NCBI GenBank assembly: GCA_050084515.1
Contig: CM114272.1
Span: forward strand, 60,140,001-60,204,000
Source: Blasia pusilla
Taxonomy: Eukaryota > Marchantiophyta > Marchantiopsida > Blasiales
Reading direction: 5' to 3'
DNA length: 64,000 nt
Of the stretch, positions 37,601-50,119 are shown in pieces. Under the pieces are notes generated by a model that had not been told where the DNA came from, made no database searches, and was given only the letters and a program-made list of their open reading frames with translations. Position 1 is the first letter of the stretch. Each line of letters opens with the position of its first letter. The translations under genes were made by a program, and so were the position numbers.

Positions 37601-38280
37601 TAGTAGGGAGACAATATGTAATATCATGTAAAATATTCAACTCTAGCTGGTATGGGTTAAATGACATGCTATGTGTTACTTGGCCCTTGTCTTGGGAAGC
37701 TTTGAGTATAGATGTCACCAGTGAACCAGGAAGAACCACCAATCCAACAGATGGATTAGGTAGCTCAAGGCGGCACTTGTAGTCCTTGTAAAGATCATTC
37801 ACAGCGAGATTAGTAACCAAAACTTGTCTTATGCTATCTATTATGAATTGAATTGTTTCTTGAAGCTGATTCAAGATTCCAAGAAATAAGAGGGGAATCC
37901 AATAGTGATGTAGGGTTGAAAAACCCCTTGTGGAAGCCATTGAATTTACTAACAATACCAATTCTGGAGTCCACGATAGAGAGTAGTTGTAAATGAAGAG
38001 GATTAGGTGATAAAATGCTCTGCATATAAGCGGATGTCATGTACACATTTAAGCTAGTCCGAGGTTGGTCGGTTGTACAGAGATCACAAGCATAGAAGTC
38101 TCCTTCCGGGAAAGTATATATGGTATGAGGAACCCATTATAAACTGCATATGGAGGAGAAACTAACGGTTTAACAATGCACATGAGGGTACAAGGCGTGC
38201 AATAAATCATGACACCACAATACCCACAACACTGCATACTAGGTATGAACTTGCTGCAGATATCCTGGCATTTACAGAGT
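34690..38280 (-). pseudogene. Helitron Rep-helicase (RepHel), broken
   Basis: In a live element this protein nicks and unwinds DNA for rolling-circle transposition. In reading order on the minus strand: a Cys-rich N-terminus (CCGYCGVMIYC, 38049-38280), the Helitron-like N domain (37961-36903, with GMPHFFLTLTTDEVSATRW), then the HUH Rep core (YELQGRGSLYCHIIFWVHND at about 36912-36850). A linker conserved in plant Helitrons follows (SLETLTFAEYW, KRTLGLLVGIDSLGNAI). Then PIF1-type helicase parts: LVGDMAQLPPV at about 35750, VSIGCVVMLTSNI at about 35310, and ITTHKSQGL at about 35020. The HUH pair reads Y-C-H instead of H-C-H, and no Walker A motif precedes GDMAQLPP. Stops and frame changes are frequent. 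Autonomous activity is excluded. Confidence 0.9.
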
Positions 38281-41208
38281 AGGTTTTGTGCTATCGACCA
38301 ATGATAACATGTTGGTTTTCATGCTAATTTACACTTGAGTATATGTCTTGCTCGTGCTCAGGAGGGGCATATGTTCTATGTTGTTGTAATTGAGATTTTC
38401 TTAACATTAACCGTTTGGTACTTCTGTTTATGGGTGCTTGATTATCATCAACTTGCAAATGTATACTATTGGTGATTTTAGCCCTTGTGGTAGTCCGAGG
38501 CATTGGGAAGATGGGAAAGAGGATTAAGTAAGAATTGAGGGTGTAAATTCGAGGATATACTCAAGTCTCTAAATGGTTGGTTGAAAGGTGTATGCCTTGA
38601 GTACCTATTTCGGCCTTAAGGTAATACTAATGTCTATGTGCACTCAAAATCCAAGCTGTTCAAATTAAAATGAAGGATTTTGAGAAATAGGATGAGTGTA
38701 CCTTTGCCGTAGCAGAGAAAGTAGTACCAAGTCTACAATCTGAGGATGTTATATATAGAGCACTGCAAGCACTAAACCCTAGTTTTAGATATTAGGTTTG
38801 GCATTGCAGTCTTAGGGATCTGTATGATCAGTAATGAGCATTGGAACTCAAGTCTGAAATGAAGTATGTACAAATAGTAAAGGTATTGAGTTCTGGGCCT
38901 ACCTGAACATGGGATGCACTAACAAAAACCGGAATAAGATAGGAAATAGTGGTTCAAAACCGAACCTCATAAGTAATCTTGAGCAAGATATCTCGAGACT
39001 AAAATGGTACAAAAAAACATCAAAAACATCTTGTTAGGAGTAATCGGAAGACCCCTAGCACCTCGAGTATTGGTTTATTACAAAAAAAATTTGTTCTACC
39101 AGCCTTATCAAAAGGTTGCGTATTGGGAAAGGGAAAGTAGACTACACAAGGTCAAATATACAACTAAAAACATAACTGAGAAGAATCATCAATGGGTATC
39201 CTCGATTATCTAGAGTCATAAATTCATGATTCCACTCAGATTTTTTAAACACGATTAGGAATTCTTCCTCGCCATTCTACTGTAATATGGAATGCACAGT
39301 GAAAAACCGCAATGAGTCCGGGGAAAATGGTGTGAAATCGAACCTTGATACAACTCTCGGGAGAATTTCTTGAACTGGAGAACCTGCAAAATAGATATGT
39401 AATAGCCGTTAGGAAAAATTAAAAGCTTGATTATTTAATTAGGTGGACGGTCCCTACCAACCAAATCTTGATAATGTTGCTCGGAATTCCTCATGGCCTC
39501 TTCGCCAAATAATAAGATTCATGATCATTCCCAAAGGTATCATCTTGCTCTAACTATTTTCATGTTTCTTCCCAAGGTACAGTGGGAGTAACAAGGCGCC
39601 AGCGGAATGTATCTACAACGTTATTGTGGCGTCCTACTGCCCGAGCTAGAATTGCGGTGGTTTGTCCACACAATTAGGAGTGTAAAGCCCTAGACTAATT
39701 TCCGATCTAGTCTAGTGCTACAAGACTGAGCGCCATGTAACTCGGGTTCCATGAGAGATACCTTGTGCGCTCGCTCAATCAATCACTCACTCACTCACAC
39801 TACTGAACAAGGATCTACACCCCCTCACAATACAAACGTACAACAAAGAAAATAGCACCACTCAGCGATTCCAGCATTTACAACACCAGTGTATCCCTAA
39901 CTTGTGCCACAAGCAAAGCAAGGTTCCCAACTTCCCCCTCACTCACTCACTCACTCACTCACTCACTCACTCACTCACTCACTCACTCAATCCTCCTCGG
40001 ATTCAATCAAAGACTCATGTAAGTCGGCTTCAATCAGGGACTTCTGCTGATCTGAAGTGAAAAGTTTAACTGGTAGAGAGATACGTAGGTTTTCTCTATA
40101 CCAAGCGAACCGGTCGGGGGTCGGAAAGGTTGACTGAGAGTGGAGCGTTATACATGAGCAAGATACCAAATGCCCGAGTTTCCCTTCTAGCTAGGGTCGA
40201 GAAGGTGTTGGTGGGGGAGTCATAAGAACGTGACCATATAGTGCAAGAACGAAGAAAGGTATTCAGTGGCACATACCAAAAAGAAACGAAAAAGGCTAGG
40301 CCTTAGAAGGTGGAAATAAGGCAACACATGAGCCCCCTATGGTCGCCTTTTGTATGACTCTTTTCCCCACAATGCTGCTCAAAATACAGGAAAGGCCGCT
40401 CAGAACACAGGGAATGCGAGCGCGCTCCGTAGATTGACTAGCAGCCAAGAGTAACATGAGACAAGTTCTTGGAGATAGCAGAACAAGAAACGGAAATGCA
40501 CTCGGTAGATATAGTGCAAGTCAAGAGTAAGAGGATTTCTACTCAAAGAAAGAACGGAAGAAGCGCTAGTGCGCGGGTACAGTGCCAAACGAGTGTAACA
40601 GAAACAATTGAGTGCGAATGCAGTAGAATAACTAGATAGACAAGAACGTGGACAGCTTGGATGGTTGCAACACTGAAAACCTCACCCACAATACTACAAA
40701 GTTGCAGAAGGGAAGTTTCAAAGTGGTGAGTTCTCACGATATCCAAACCTTTGGTAGTGAATCGGAGACGGAAAAAGAATGTGACAAAGTTGTTACTACC
40801 CGAGACACATGTCGTGAGATGGAACCGTGAGCACTATCACAACAGACGAAGCTACCAAACTGAATATGAATACACATGAACAAAATTTCTGTCACACACC
40901 TACTTCTTGTCATTCTTGCCACTATACACGAAGGAACCACATGAATGTTGGGAGCCACCACAAGGCTCATACGGGAGCTTGAGTAAATTTTACACAAAAA
41001 TGAACTAAATTTCTGTCATTCTTGCCTATATACACAAACCACATGAATGTTGAGAGCCTCCACAAGGCTCATACGGAAACCCGACTCACAATACCATTTC
41101 CTTAAGATTGTCATCGGACGATGGTAGCAGGTCCACGTCAACAACTGGGACACCCGGACACATGCAATGAGTCGCACAGAAAAATGCAATGTGGAGCCAC
41201 AACAATCA
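38281..41208. other. no gene recognised; presumed 5' side of the Helitron and spacer
   Basis: No coding domain found. A (CTCA)n microsatellite spans 39938-39988, with a shorter run at 39785-39800. A 100-125 bp imperfect direct repeat (atttctgtca, then acatgaatgttg-gagcc) occurs at 40885-40980 and 41009-41080. The Helitron 5' TC end is not identified. Confidence 0.45.
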
Positions 41209-41278
41209 AAGCCCATACTTTTCCGCGGCTTTGCAATAAAACATAGCCTAGGCTAGGCCCTATCCGCAGGTGGCTCGG
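41209..41278. repeat. left terminal-inverted-repeat-like sequence
   Basis: Starts aagcccatacttttccgcgg and continues through gcctaggctagg to gcaggtgg. It is the inverted match of 55641-55705, with about four mismatches and one 5-bp gap over 65-70 bp. It brackets, with that copy, the MULE transposase region. Confidence 0.75.
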
Positions 41279-42479
41279 TGAATGCGTGCTCCGGAGCTCC
41301 GGATCTAGTAAACGGTAGTGGTCGTCAATGAAATGTCAAATATCCTGCTCCGCGCATGGCATGTTGGCATGAATGGACTTTAAAATGTCCATTTAGAATC
41401 CATTCCTCACCGCCGGCGATGGACGGACCTAAAAACGTTTGTTTCAACAAATGGACTCCATTTGGAAAGAAGTCTGTTTAGACTCTGTTCCTCGCCGCAG
41501 TCGATTAGCCCTAACAAACGTCATGTCTACGTAGTCGACTTCCAATGCAGGACGGAGTGCATGTGGAGCAACCAAGAGGCCTAGAATTTGGTCCAAGAAC
41601 ATGATTATGATCGTTTCACGCTAGAGGATTAACCCGAACAAGAGCTCTGGTATGTGGATTAAGCGTTCGGAATTCGGACTGGTTCGGAATCCAGCCAACT
41701 ACAACGGGCGGCCGTGTCCAAATTTGTAAGGTGCATAAGTGTGTATTACATCCTTTGTTCCTATTCGCTTATTTCAAGTTCTGTTTTGTTTTTTTCAGTT
41801 GGGTTCCGATTCACAGTAGTTAGCGAAGGTGTGGACTACAAAGATAATTCACTTTGACATTGCGCTTTAGTGCCCTTGGCAGCATGCATAAATGTAATAC
41901 GTAACAAACCCTTGGCAACGGGCGTTCATCCATCTTCATCATTCCCAGTTCGTTTCTGTTGTCTGGATGTCATGTATTGCATAATTTTGAAGCAAAATAT
42001 TGACATGTACAAAGGATAGTATGACCTCCACTAGAGGAAACTTGTATCAATTCTCTCCAGCTGTAATGAGACATTATAAAGAAGATGTAATAGCACTCAT
42101 ATTTCTTGCATTTCTCTGAACATGTGTGTCTTCTTAACATATGGTATATTTTTTGAATCTTCATCACTGGGAAGGTGATTGAAGGTTCGTAGTAGTTGTT
42201 CATTGAAGCTTCCCAAAGCTTCGTATTGAACATCAGATTTAGCAGGAATGACCAAATACACCAAATCTCACGGTGCATTTGAATGTGAATCCATTCAAAA
42301 TCCCTTACCTAGCCCTTTTATAAGTGAACACCTGAATTGGTATGGTCAAAGAAAAGAAGCATGGATTCCAGCAGATAGGCTAGAGGATTTCATATAAGGC
42401 GAAGAACATAAACCGCATTTCCAGATAAATTTTTGAAAAAGAAAAATTGATAAATATGCATATACCAATATCACCATTC

Positions 42480-44490
42480 AATATTGGTGTGCGTATGGGC
42501 CCCAGGATTTTAGGAAACGTGTTTGGACCTCTTTGCTTGAAGAGGTCTTTCACCCCAACTGTCGACGCAAAGGGGGTAAGGGTAGTAGGCCAGAAAGACA
42601 AAGTAAAAATCTGGGGCTTTCTGAAGGCCGTGGATGGCAATTCCACTTTGCTATCATAAAGTTGGTAGACCGTCCTGGTTTTTGCATGTTGAGGCACTTG
42701 CACTCAAAACATGTGGACAAGGCGGGTCGAATATGCCATGGTGACCTAGATAAGACAGAAAATATTGCAAATAAAATTGTTGCCCCAAAATTAAGTCCTC
42801 ATTGCAGGGACTTTGTTGAGCGCTTATTGCGAGTGAACGTGAGCCCTTTGAATATCATGAAAGAGCATAGGAGGTGGATTCGTGAACATATTCGTGATAA
42901 CCCCAACCAACAACATGGTTGGGGTAGAGATGCAATGCTAAAGCCTCAAGATATTCTCAATATCAAGCACTCCATGAGAAGGCGAGAAGGGGGCTATGAT
43001 GGAACGGATGACACCACTACAATCCAGCATTGGGTACAATCACATCCCGAAAATATCATATACTACAATAAGGCTATTTCCAAGTTGGGCCAACCCTTTT
43101 GCCTAGTATTTTCAACCCTTGGATGCTTCAAAATTCTTGGAACTTGGAAATGGTGGAGCCCTTAATGGATGCCACCCATGGCACAAACACTTATGAGGTT
43201 AGTTGACATTGCTTCTTCACTTGCTTGTTTTGGATTTAAAATTCAGATCTGGTTTAAAATAATAATTTGTTTTAGATTTCTGCCCAATCTTTCTGATCTG
43301 GAACTTCACTTTGCAGGTGCTTATGCAGTGTTCCCTGTACAATTCTGATATATTTCTTTCCATTGATGCATCAAAATCTTAATATTCACAGTTCTGAATC
43401 ATACATTTCTTGTGTTCATAGTATCAATTATTCACTTTGTTGGGGTTTGATAAGTTTCTTAATGGGTTGCCATTGGTCTGGGCTACCCTACAACGACATC
43501 AACACAAGGATTTTGGTTGCTACCTTATGGCATATTAAGTATTGGGAAAATAGGAACTTGCTGAGAAAGGACCAAGATGGATGCACAACAGAGTGGAAAC
43601 CATCATGCTTCATAGTTGATGATTCAAAAGAGGAGCAATCTGCTATTAAGGAAGTATTTCCAGGTGTTCCTATAGACCTGTGTTATGGCATGTTCAAAAG
43701 AATTGGCTAAAGAATTTGCATCAATGCGTGCGATGTCCAATCACAAAGGCAGACATGAATAGAGACTTGGGCGGAGTTATGTATTCACGTGATGAAGGTA
43801 CTTAACTACTTACAATTTTTAACCTTTAAATCTTTGTATCTTGTATGTTGTTATGTTCCAGAAGGTGTAGACGAGTGTGGCGATGCCTAGCAATTTGCTA
43901 CTGGTGTCACAAATCTAGTTGATGCCTTTTATAGATTTATGTGCAAGTGGGTAGGAACGGAACTTCACTTTCTAAAATACTACTCCAACTATTGGCATCC
44001 AAATATCGTTACTTGGGCAAAGGGATATCGTAAGCATGCACGATCCAACCTAGATACTAACGTTGCCATAGAAAGGTGGCATCACACTCTAAAGATGCAT
44101 CTCTCATCCAGCATGCCCACAAAGCCAACCAGGAAGCTTATATGGCTTGTGCAAATACTCACTCGAAATATTGAAGATTTCTTCTGGTACTTGTCCCTTT
44201 TGAAGAGGAAAGGCATGGTGAGGAATCAAGCTATACAAAAAGTCATGCTAATGGCTATGAGGCGCGCAAATAATATACTTGACAACTATGTCACATTCGA
44301 GTCCTTGAACGGGAGGAAATGTGCTCAGGTGAAGAGCATCTCAAAGCTAGATGTATGGCATGATGTGGTGGACTACAGTACAAAAGATGTAGCATGCACG
44401 TGTCCACGTGCCAATGAAGGCTTCACTTGTAAACATCAGGTTTGCACATCTTTGTTCATTCTGGTTGTAACGACAAAATAAATGTTTATA
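42480..44490 (+). pseudogene. Mutator-like (MULE) transposase with SWIM zinc finger
   Basis: Relic of a DDE transposase in several frames, perhaps with introns. The N-terminal part at 42533-43165 has FHPNCRRKGGKGSRPERQSK and DDTTTIQHWVQSHPENI. A DATHGTNTY motif at about 43168-43194 fits the first catalytic Asp of MULE transposases. 43480-43710 includes TEWKPSCFIVDDSKEEQSAI and KEVFPGVPIDLCYG, the second Asp region. 43939-44445 holds the C-terminal part and a SWIM finger (CTCPRANEGFTCKHQ, pattern CxC...CxH). A gttagt after DATHGTNTYE and a ctttgcag before 43317 could mark an intron. Stops and frameshifts disable it. Known role: cut-and-paste transposition of the bracketing element. Confidence 0.8.
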
Positions 44491-44733
44491 GACTATTATT
44501 GAAAGTTGATCATAGAAATTTGTACCCTTAGGCTCTCTCAACATGCTTGAAGCTTCATGTCATCCTGTCTAAACATGATTGTATAGATGTGAAGTTCATT
44601 GGTATTCTTGCAGAGAATAATCTCATCAAAATTTCCACGTTAAATGCCTTTTGTTATGTGGGCACACTGAAGTGGACTTATTGTCCTTTCTTGATACTCA
44701 TTTTGGAAGCAAAGCTGGAGGATTGGAATTTTT

Positions 44734-45587
44734 TTGCAAAAGCATGCCAATGATAGTGTATCTACTAATGAGAATGAAGCCGATATACTCAAAGTTATGG
44801 GAAATGTGACGGAGTTTGAAACTGTAAAACAGGTTGAACCACAAAGGACCAGCACTAAAGATATTCAAGATATGATAGACAAGTGCATACGTGTTGCCCT
44901 TGGTGTTCCATTTTCAGACGTGCTTATGGAGCATTTGTTTCAATTATTGCACAAGGATTTAGGATCTCTTCTGAACCCGAAGGGAAGAATTGAGACAAGC
45001 ACTCACATTCACCTACATGTGGGTCACAATATTGCACACAACTTTCCTGAGCCGTTTGTGGGTAACATTGATCAGGATTGCCATCTCCGTCAAAGATTGG
45101 ATTGGCTGGATCGTATGCACCTAGGGCTGAGAGCACAAAATGGATGAAGTATTCAACCTTCGGCTAAAGAACATCAAGTAGAGTCATTCCATTGAGCAAA
45201 AAAACTGAAGTTCCTGAACATGGAGGAAGAATGGAAGCAGAGGCCTGCAACAATCTTGACTTGGATGCTCTATTGAGCCAAGTTGAGAGCGGCGGAGCCC
45301 AATTAAGCATGGATGATTCGCAATGGCCATTGGTAAATTCTACGCCTCATCATCATTACAAAAATGATATCGTAGCAAAGAGGACCAAAGGCGGTGACTT
45401 GCTGGATAAAATCCTTCAGAATGCTGAAAACATTGTTAGGGTCAGGAGTGAGGGTCCTCTTCCCCTTGTCACAAATCTTACCCCCCTTGTCACAAATCTT
45501 AACCTTACACATCCAGGTAGTCATACAGCAGATGTTCAAAATTACAATATTAATCATGACATTATGGTAGACTCTCAGGTTTTATGA
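44734..45587 (+). CDS. unidentified ORFs downstream of the MULE transposase
   Basis: Open frames at 44734-45147 (137 codons) and 45192-45587 (131 codons) follow the transposase on the same strand. The first holds FETVKQVEPQRTSTKDIQDM and a His-rich stretch. The second is acidic and Asn-rich and contains a 21-bp tandem duplication (ccccttgtcacaaatctta, 45460-45502) giving LVTNLTPLVTNL. No family recognised. They could be the C-terminal tail of the transposase or a second product of the same element. Confidence 0.4.
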
Positions 45588-45825
45588 GAGATGTTCATAA
45601 CCGTTTAAAATGATCCACAAACTAAGATTGTTTTTGTGATTCACATTGTACCAGATGTCAATATTTTTGTGGTTGACATGCCTAGGCTACGCTGTATCCA
45701 TTATTGGCCCGGATGTCTCTATCAAGTGTCTCTTTTGTAGTACAGGTAAGGGAACACCATAAACTTGGTGTTCCCAGATCTATGGTATTATTGGTTCCAC
45801 AATCGAGTATGGTAACAAGGATGAT

Positions 45826-46913
45826 TTGAACAAAAGTGGAATAGAGCATAACCGTTGCGGGCCAATAATAAAATGCACCGCTTGTTACGAGGTCTACTAC
45901 GTACTAAACATTACATCTCGTAACCCCATAAGCAGAAAGCATATGTTGGAGGATTATAACTATGGAGTTGGATGGGAAGGTTGGCAATACTTTGTCTCAA
46001 TACTTCCAAATTGTGATCTGTATGGCTTTGGAGATCAAGATCAACCGCACAATGGAAAGATATTGATAAACCCAATAGATAGAGTTTCTTCCCCACTGGT
46101 TTTGGGAGCTCAGCATGTAGGATTGTCTTATGTGACTAACATTTATAACCATTACCCGATTCACAAACATGGCTTGAACTAGGATGATGTGAATAGGACT
46201 GATAGAAAAAATTGGGCTGACCCCCAACGGATTGTTGCAAGGTGAGTGCAAGCATGTTTGAACGTGTAGATGTACATCATGAGAGAATTTTAGGGACTCA
46301 ATTGTACTTGATGTTAATATGTCTTGTCATTTCATTGTGTAGCTAATTTGTGCATTTTGGGATCAATTTCCATATTTACAAGCTCTATTTCATTTCTTGG
46401 GTTCTGATTGTTGTGAGATATTTTTCAGCAAGGTGCGGGCATGAGTGGCCATGGTCTTTGGGAGCTTGTTGGGTAGTGTTTTTGTCAAAGTTCTCCACAT
46501 CATCCATAAGACCTATATATGTGGAGAACTTTGAAATTGATGCATCTACAAAGCTTGAAACTTTAGGCCATGAAGTGAGACATATTCTAGCATGTGTGGT
46601 GTCAGATTTAACTAATATAAGTGGTTCTCAAAAAGTCGATCCAACCGTGATATGCCAGGGTAAGATTATTTACAAATTCACTCTTGGAAGTCAATTGGTA
46701 GGCAATCCACACTTGTCAAGGGATAGGCTTACTAGAGTGAAACAAGTTTTGTACTACAAAAATGGTAGACAAAGGAGCGTGAAGAGGGCTCTCCTACATG
46801 TTTCATTGATGTTGGTTGAGATTGTGCAATTCCTTTTGAGACAACCGATAATTCAGGCCCTTCAACAAGATCAACTAGGGAAAAAAGAGTTGAGAAGCGA
46901 GGGAAAGGGATAA
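45826..46913 (+). CDS. unidentified protein, two exon-like segments
   Basis: Segment 1 (45826-46242) reads EHNRCGPIIKCTACYEVYYV, FGDQDQPHNGKILINPIDR, LVLGAQHVGLSYVTNIYNHY and then, past one in-frame stop, DDVNRTDRKNWADPQRIVAR followed by a gtgagt donor-like site. Segment 2 (about 46430-46913) gives SSIRPIYVENFEIDASTKLE and KVDPTVICQGKIIYKF. The composition is protein-like and the frames are long for this AT-rich DNA. I cannot name the family. The location, inside the inverted repeats with the MULE transposase, suggests a second gene of the element or a captured host gene. One stop makes the present copy doubtful. Confidence 0.45.
46486..46533. repeat. perfect 15-bp-stem hairpin
   Basis: caaagttctccacat (46486-46500) and atgtggagaactttg (46519-46533) are exact reverse complements with an 18-nt loop. 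It lies in exon-like segment 2 of the unidentified ORF. Confidence 0.92.
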
Positions 46914-48255
46914 AGAAAGGAATGGCAATAGTATCTAAGCCAATAGTACAAAAGGAGTTTTGGTTGGGAAGGATCGTTATGATCACACAAAATTTTGGTG
47001 CACTATGGGACAAGCATCGAGCTCCTATACCTGCTATTGGTCAAACATGTTGCCTATTTCAATTGTTGTTTAACTGGTATAAACCCACAAGTAACAACAA
47101 AACTCAATTCACATATGACACAACTGATTTGTAATGGATTGATATTGAGATGGTAATATCGAATATAACATTAACTATGGAAAAAGGGGCTTGAGCGCAT
47201 CTAGGTACTAGATCCTATTGACAAAGCAAGCAACGGATGATTATATGCAAATAATGAGAAAGTTCTTGTTTCGAAATGGACAAATATATGCTTGGCATAA
47301 TTTTGAGTTCCTTTTCTTTAGTGAGCATTTTTTTCTTGACTGATATGGTTAGTGGGTGTATGGATAGGCTAGGGGGGTGATATATTGGCATAATGAGTTT
47401 ACACTCATTTCGGGGTTTAATTCCCTTGCATCACAGAGTTGGTTGTAGTGGATGTAGAGGGCAGACTATTGGAATGATGGATTGATATAATGAGTTTACA
47501 CTCATTCAAGGGTTCAATGATCTTGCATCAAAGAGTTGGTTGTTCTAACTAATAGTAGATATTGTCATCTATACCCAATTCATTAACATGGTTGCTATGA
47601 ATAAGAGCTTCTCTTTACTTCCAAGGGTTTTTCTATTCTTCTGAAAACTTTACTTGAAAATTTCTAGGGGTCCAAACTTGTGGATTTGGCACATTTTTAA
47701 GTAAGAAAAGGGGATAAAAAAAAATTTGGGGACTTTAAAGTTAGAGGGTCCAGACCCTAAAACGTCGCATGTGAAGTATAGGTCTACATATATTGACCTC
47801 CTTGATCTTCAAACCCATAGCACTCCGGACAATGGGCAAGTGTGTTCGTCTCCAAGATTGATTCGTTGATCCATTCCTTTGATGTGAGAAGCCCACCTAC
47901 CACCTAAACCGGAATTGAGTGTAGACATGGATCTGCCTAGGAAAAGTGGAACCCTCTCTTCGTGGGTTCTGATATAACTATAAATATAGATATGCATAAT
48001 ATACCTACATATGCCAACATGTATATAAACTAACTAAACCCGGTACTACATCTGGACTATAGTCCGATATAGGAAAAAAAAGGGATATCATAAACATAAA
48101 AAACCAGACGTTTGAATTTCCACAATACTCTACAATATTGTGTTTATCTCTATGAAGTGATAAATTGTGGTGCCTACGATGGTGCCTACGATCTAGAAGA
48201 TTGGCCACTACCTGCACAAAGACGAAAGAAGGGTAGGGATATCAGTTCCTCCAAA
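46914..48255. other. no gene seen; short direct repeat
   Basis: taatgagtttacactcatt, with downstream cttgcatca-agagttggttgt, occurs at 47391 and 47488 (period 97 bp). The core atgagt-ttac-actcat is itself palindromic. ORFs here are short and lack domains. Confidence 0.5.
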
Positions 48256-49055
48256 CTACTTCCAAAATACTTTGCATGTCAAGCAAGCAAAAATTTTGAT
48301 CAGAGCAGAGAACTTATCCCGAGCTAAGATCAGAATGGCAAAGGAGCTCATAACTTCAAACAGATCCAGAATTTGGTCATTCTCAAGAGGTACCTTGTCA
48401 TCCATGTCAGTTTGGTCAATAAGGTATATGCTTTTAGGGGTAACCCCGATCACCCAAGTGATAAGGTCATTATTTTCTATATCCTCTACGGTGGATAATC
48501 TCCTCTTTAATCGGATGGTGCATACAATCTTTGTTACCAAATTTTGATTTGATGCCTCCATCATACTTTTGATGTCTGGAATGGTATGCACTATCATCTT
48601 ACCTCCCTCATGTCCCACTACTTTAAAATTGGTCAAGCCATTTTTCTGGAAGTAGGAGTCAAACCAAACGTGCTCACCCACCAAGCGTGCTTTCGGTGAG
48701 AAAGCCACCTTGTAGCTCGCATGCCCAGCAGCTTGCTCTAAACACTCGTACGTTTCTAGGGGAAAGCCCAAGATGATCCAATCATCCAAGTAATTTCTGG
48801 ATAGCGGATGTGAACGCTTGCAGACAATGTTGAGAGGAAAAAATCACTATTGGACCTACTATGAATCATGGGGCTCACCCATGTTTTAGTTGACCCTTGG
48901 ATTCCAGAAAGGAAACGTTTGACATTTTTGGGCTCTTTCACAGTGATTGTAAGCTCACGTAGCCTACAAGCATCTAAGAACTTTGCAATGGGGATGGCAG
49001 GCATGATAATAGCGGACGACAGTAGTACAAAAAATCTACGTACATCCCTAAACAC
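48256..49055 (-). CDS. unidentified coding segment on the minus strand
   Basis: Two overlapping open frames (49055-48756 and 48789-48256, 99 and 177 codons) appear to continue one another across a frame change near 48780. Protein-like stretches include LTITVKEPKNVKRFLSGIQG, WIILGFPLETYECLEQAAGH, FSPKARLVGEHVWFDSYFQK and WVIGVTPKSIYLIDQTDMDD. No family recognised. It is transcribed opposite to the MULE-like genes but within the same inverted repeats. It may be part of a second gene of the element or a captured host fragment. Confidence 0.4.
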
Positions 49056-49269
49056 AAATTAGAAGCCCAACCGAGTAGTTAAGTTTGCATTCAGAACCTA
49101 AGAGCTGCGAGGATGGAAATTCGATAGCAGTAACAATATTCGTACGCTAGCCTGCGTGACGTGGTCATGAAAAGTATGTCAGTAACCTTAAGAGCATATG
49201 TTTAGTTCGTAATTCTTTGCAGTGAAGTAATAGCCGAAACAAATGAAAAAAAACATACAAGTAATGTAC

Positions 49270-49590
49270 CTAACGTAGAGAATCGTCACGCAGGAATGGA
49301 GGGTCGGTAGATGGAACTCCATGCAAAGGACCCCAATTGCAATTACAATCTGTCTCGACGTCCCATTCTGCAGAGATTTCATTAATGTAGGGGTACAGTT
49401 GGGCGGGTTTTAACAAGCAACTATACTTAGTGTCTATCATATAGGGTTCGCAACCAGAGAAGGCAAAGGAAGGGGGCATAAGCACATCCAAATGTCTTCG
49501 TAGAGTGAATCCAGGTACATTGAAAAATAGATAGCAAAGCAAACAAAGCCGCAAGTTGCATGAACCTGACAAGTAGAGCATGATCAATGT
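49270..49590 (-). CDS. unidentified exon-like ORF on the minus strand
   Basis: 105 codons. The part after FNVPGFTLRRHLDVLMPPSF reads like a folded protein with several Cys and Trp (SGCEPYMIDTKYSCLLKPAQ, EISAEWDVETDCNCNWGPLH). It lies upstream, in minus-strand order, of the 48256-49055 segment and could be an earlier exon of the same gene. Splice sites were not settled and the family is unknown. Confidence 0.3.
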   Translation of the reverse strand, partial: TLIMLYLSGSCNLRLCLLCYLFFNVPGFTLRRHLDVLMPPSFAFSGCEPYMIDTKYSCLLKPAQLYPYINEISAEWDVETDCNCNWGPLHGVPSTDPPFLRDDSLR

Positions 49591-50119
49591 GCATCGACTT
49601 CCAATTACAAGCCCGGGGTTGAGACATAAACGTCCATTCTAGTCTAAACTCTAAACCCTTACGGTTGGTCATGAGCGAATGTACAAAGAGCACTCACCAC
49701 AAACGTAAAGCCGTGAGAATGCAAAGCAATCACGCAAAGCCATGACAACGACAGAGAGAGGCAAACAATCCACATAGAGTGGTGAGGCTAGAGAAGAAAA
49801 AATCAAGTCAAAGAAACGGCCTAATCACTCAATAAACACTAAAGGAAACATGACAACGAAGCCCATACTTTCAAGAATCCACTTCTGATTCACTGATTCC
49901 GAGCCCAGGTTTAAGACACAAATGTCCGACTGAGACAAAGAGCTACTCCTTTCCTCGTCGGTCTCAAGAAAGTGGAACAGGTAACGTGCATCTAGATGAA
50001 AATCGTGCAAGTTCGGCAAGTTTGGAAGCAAGGACAAAAATGACCAAGGGAATGACTAAGCGCGTACCCTAAGCGGATTGCCCTACAGTTGGAAAAAACA
50101 AAGAAAAAAAATGAAATGA
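49591..50119. other. no gene supported
   Basis: The 70-codon minus-strand ORF 49825-50037 (NLHDFHLDARYLFHFLETDE) may be another exon of the unidentified minus-strand gene, but nothing confirms it. The short cgaagcccatacttt at 49858 echoes the end of the bracketing inverted repeats. Confidence 0.35.
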
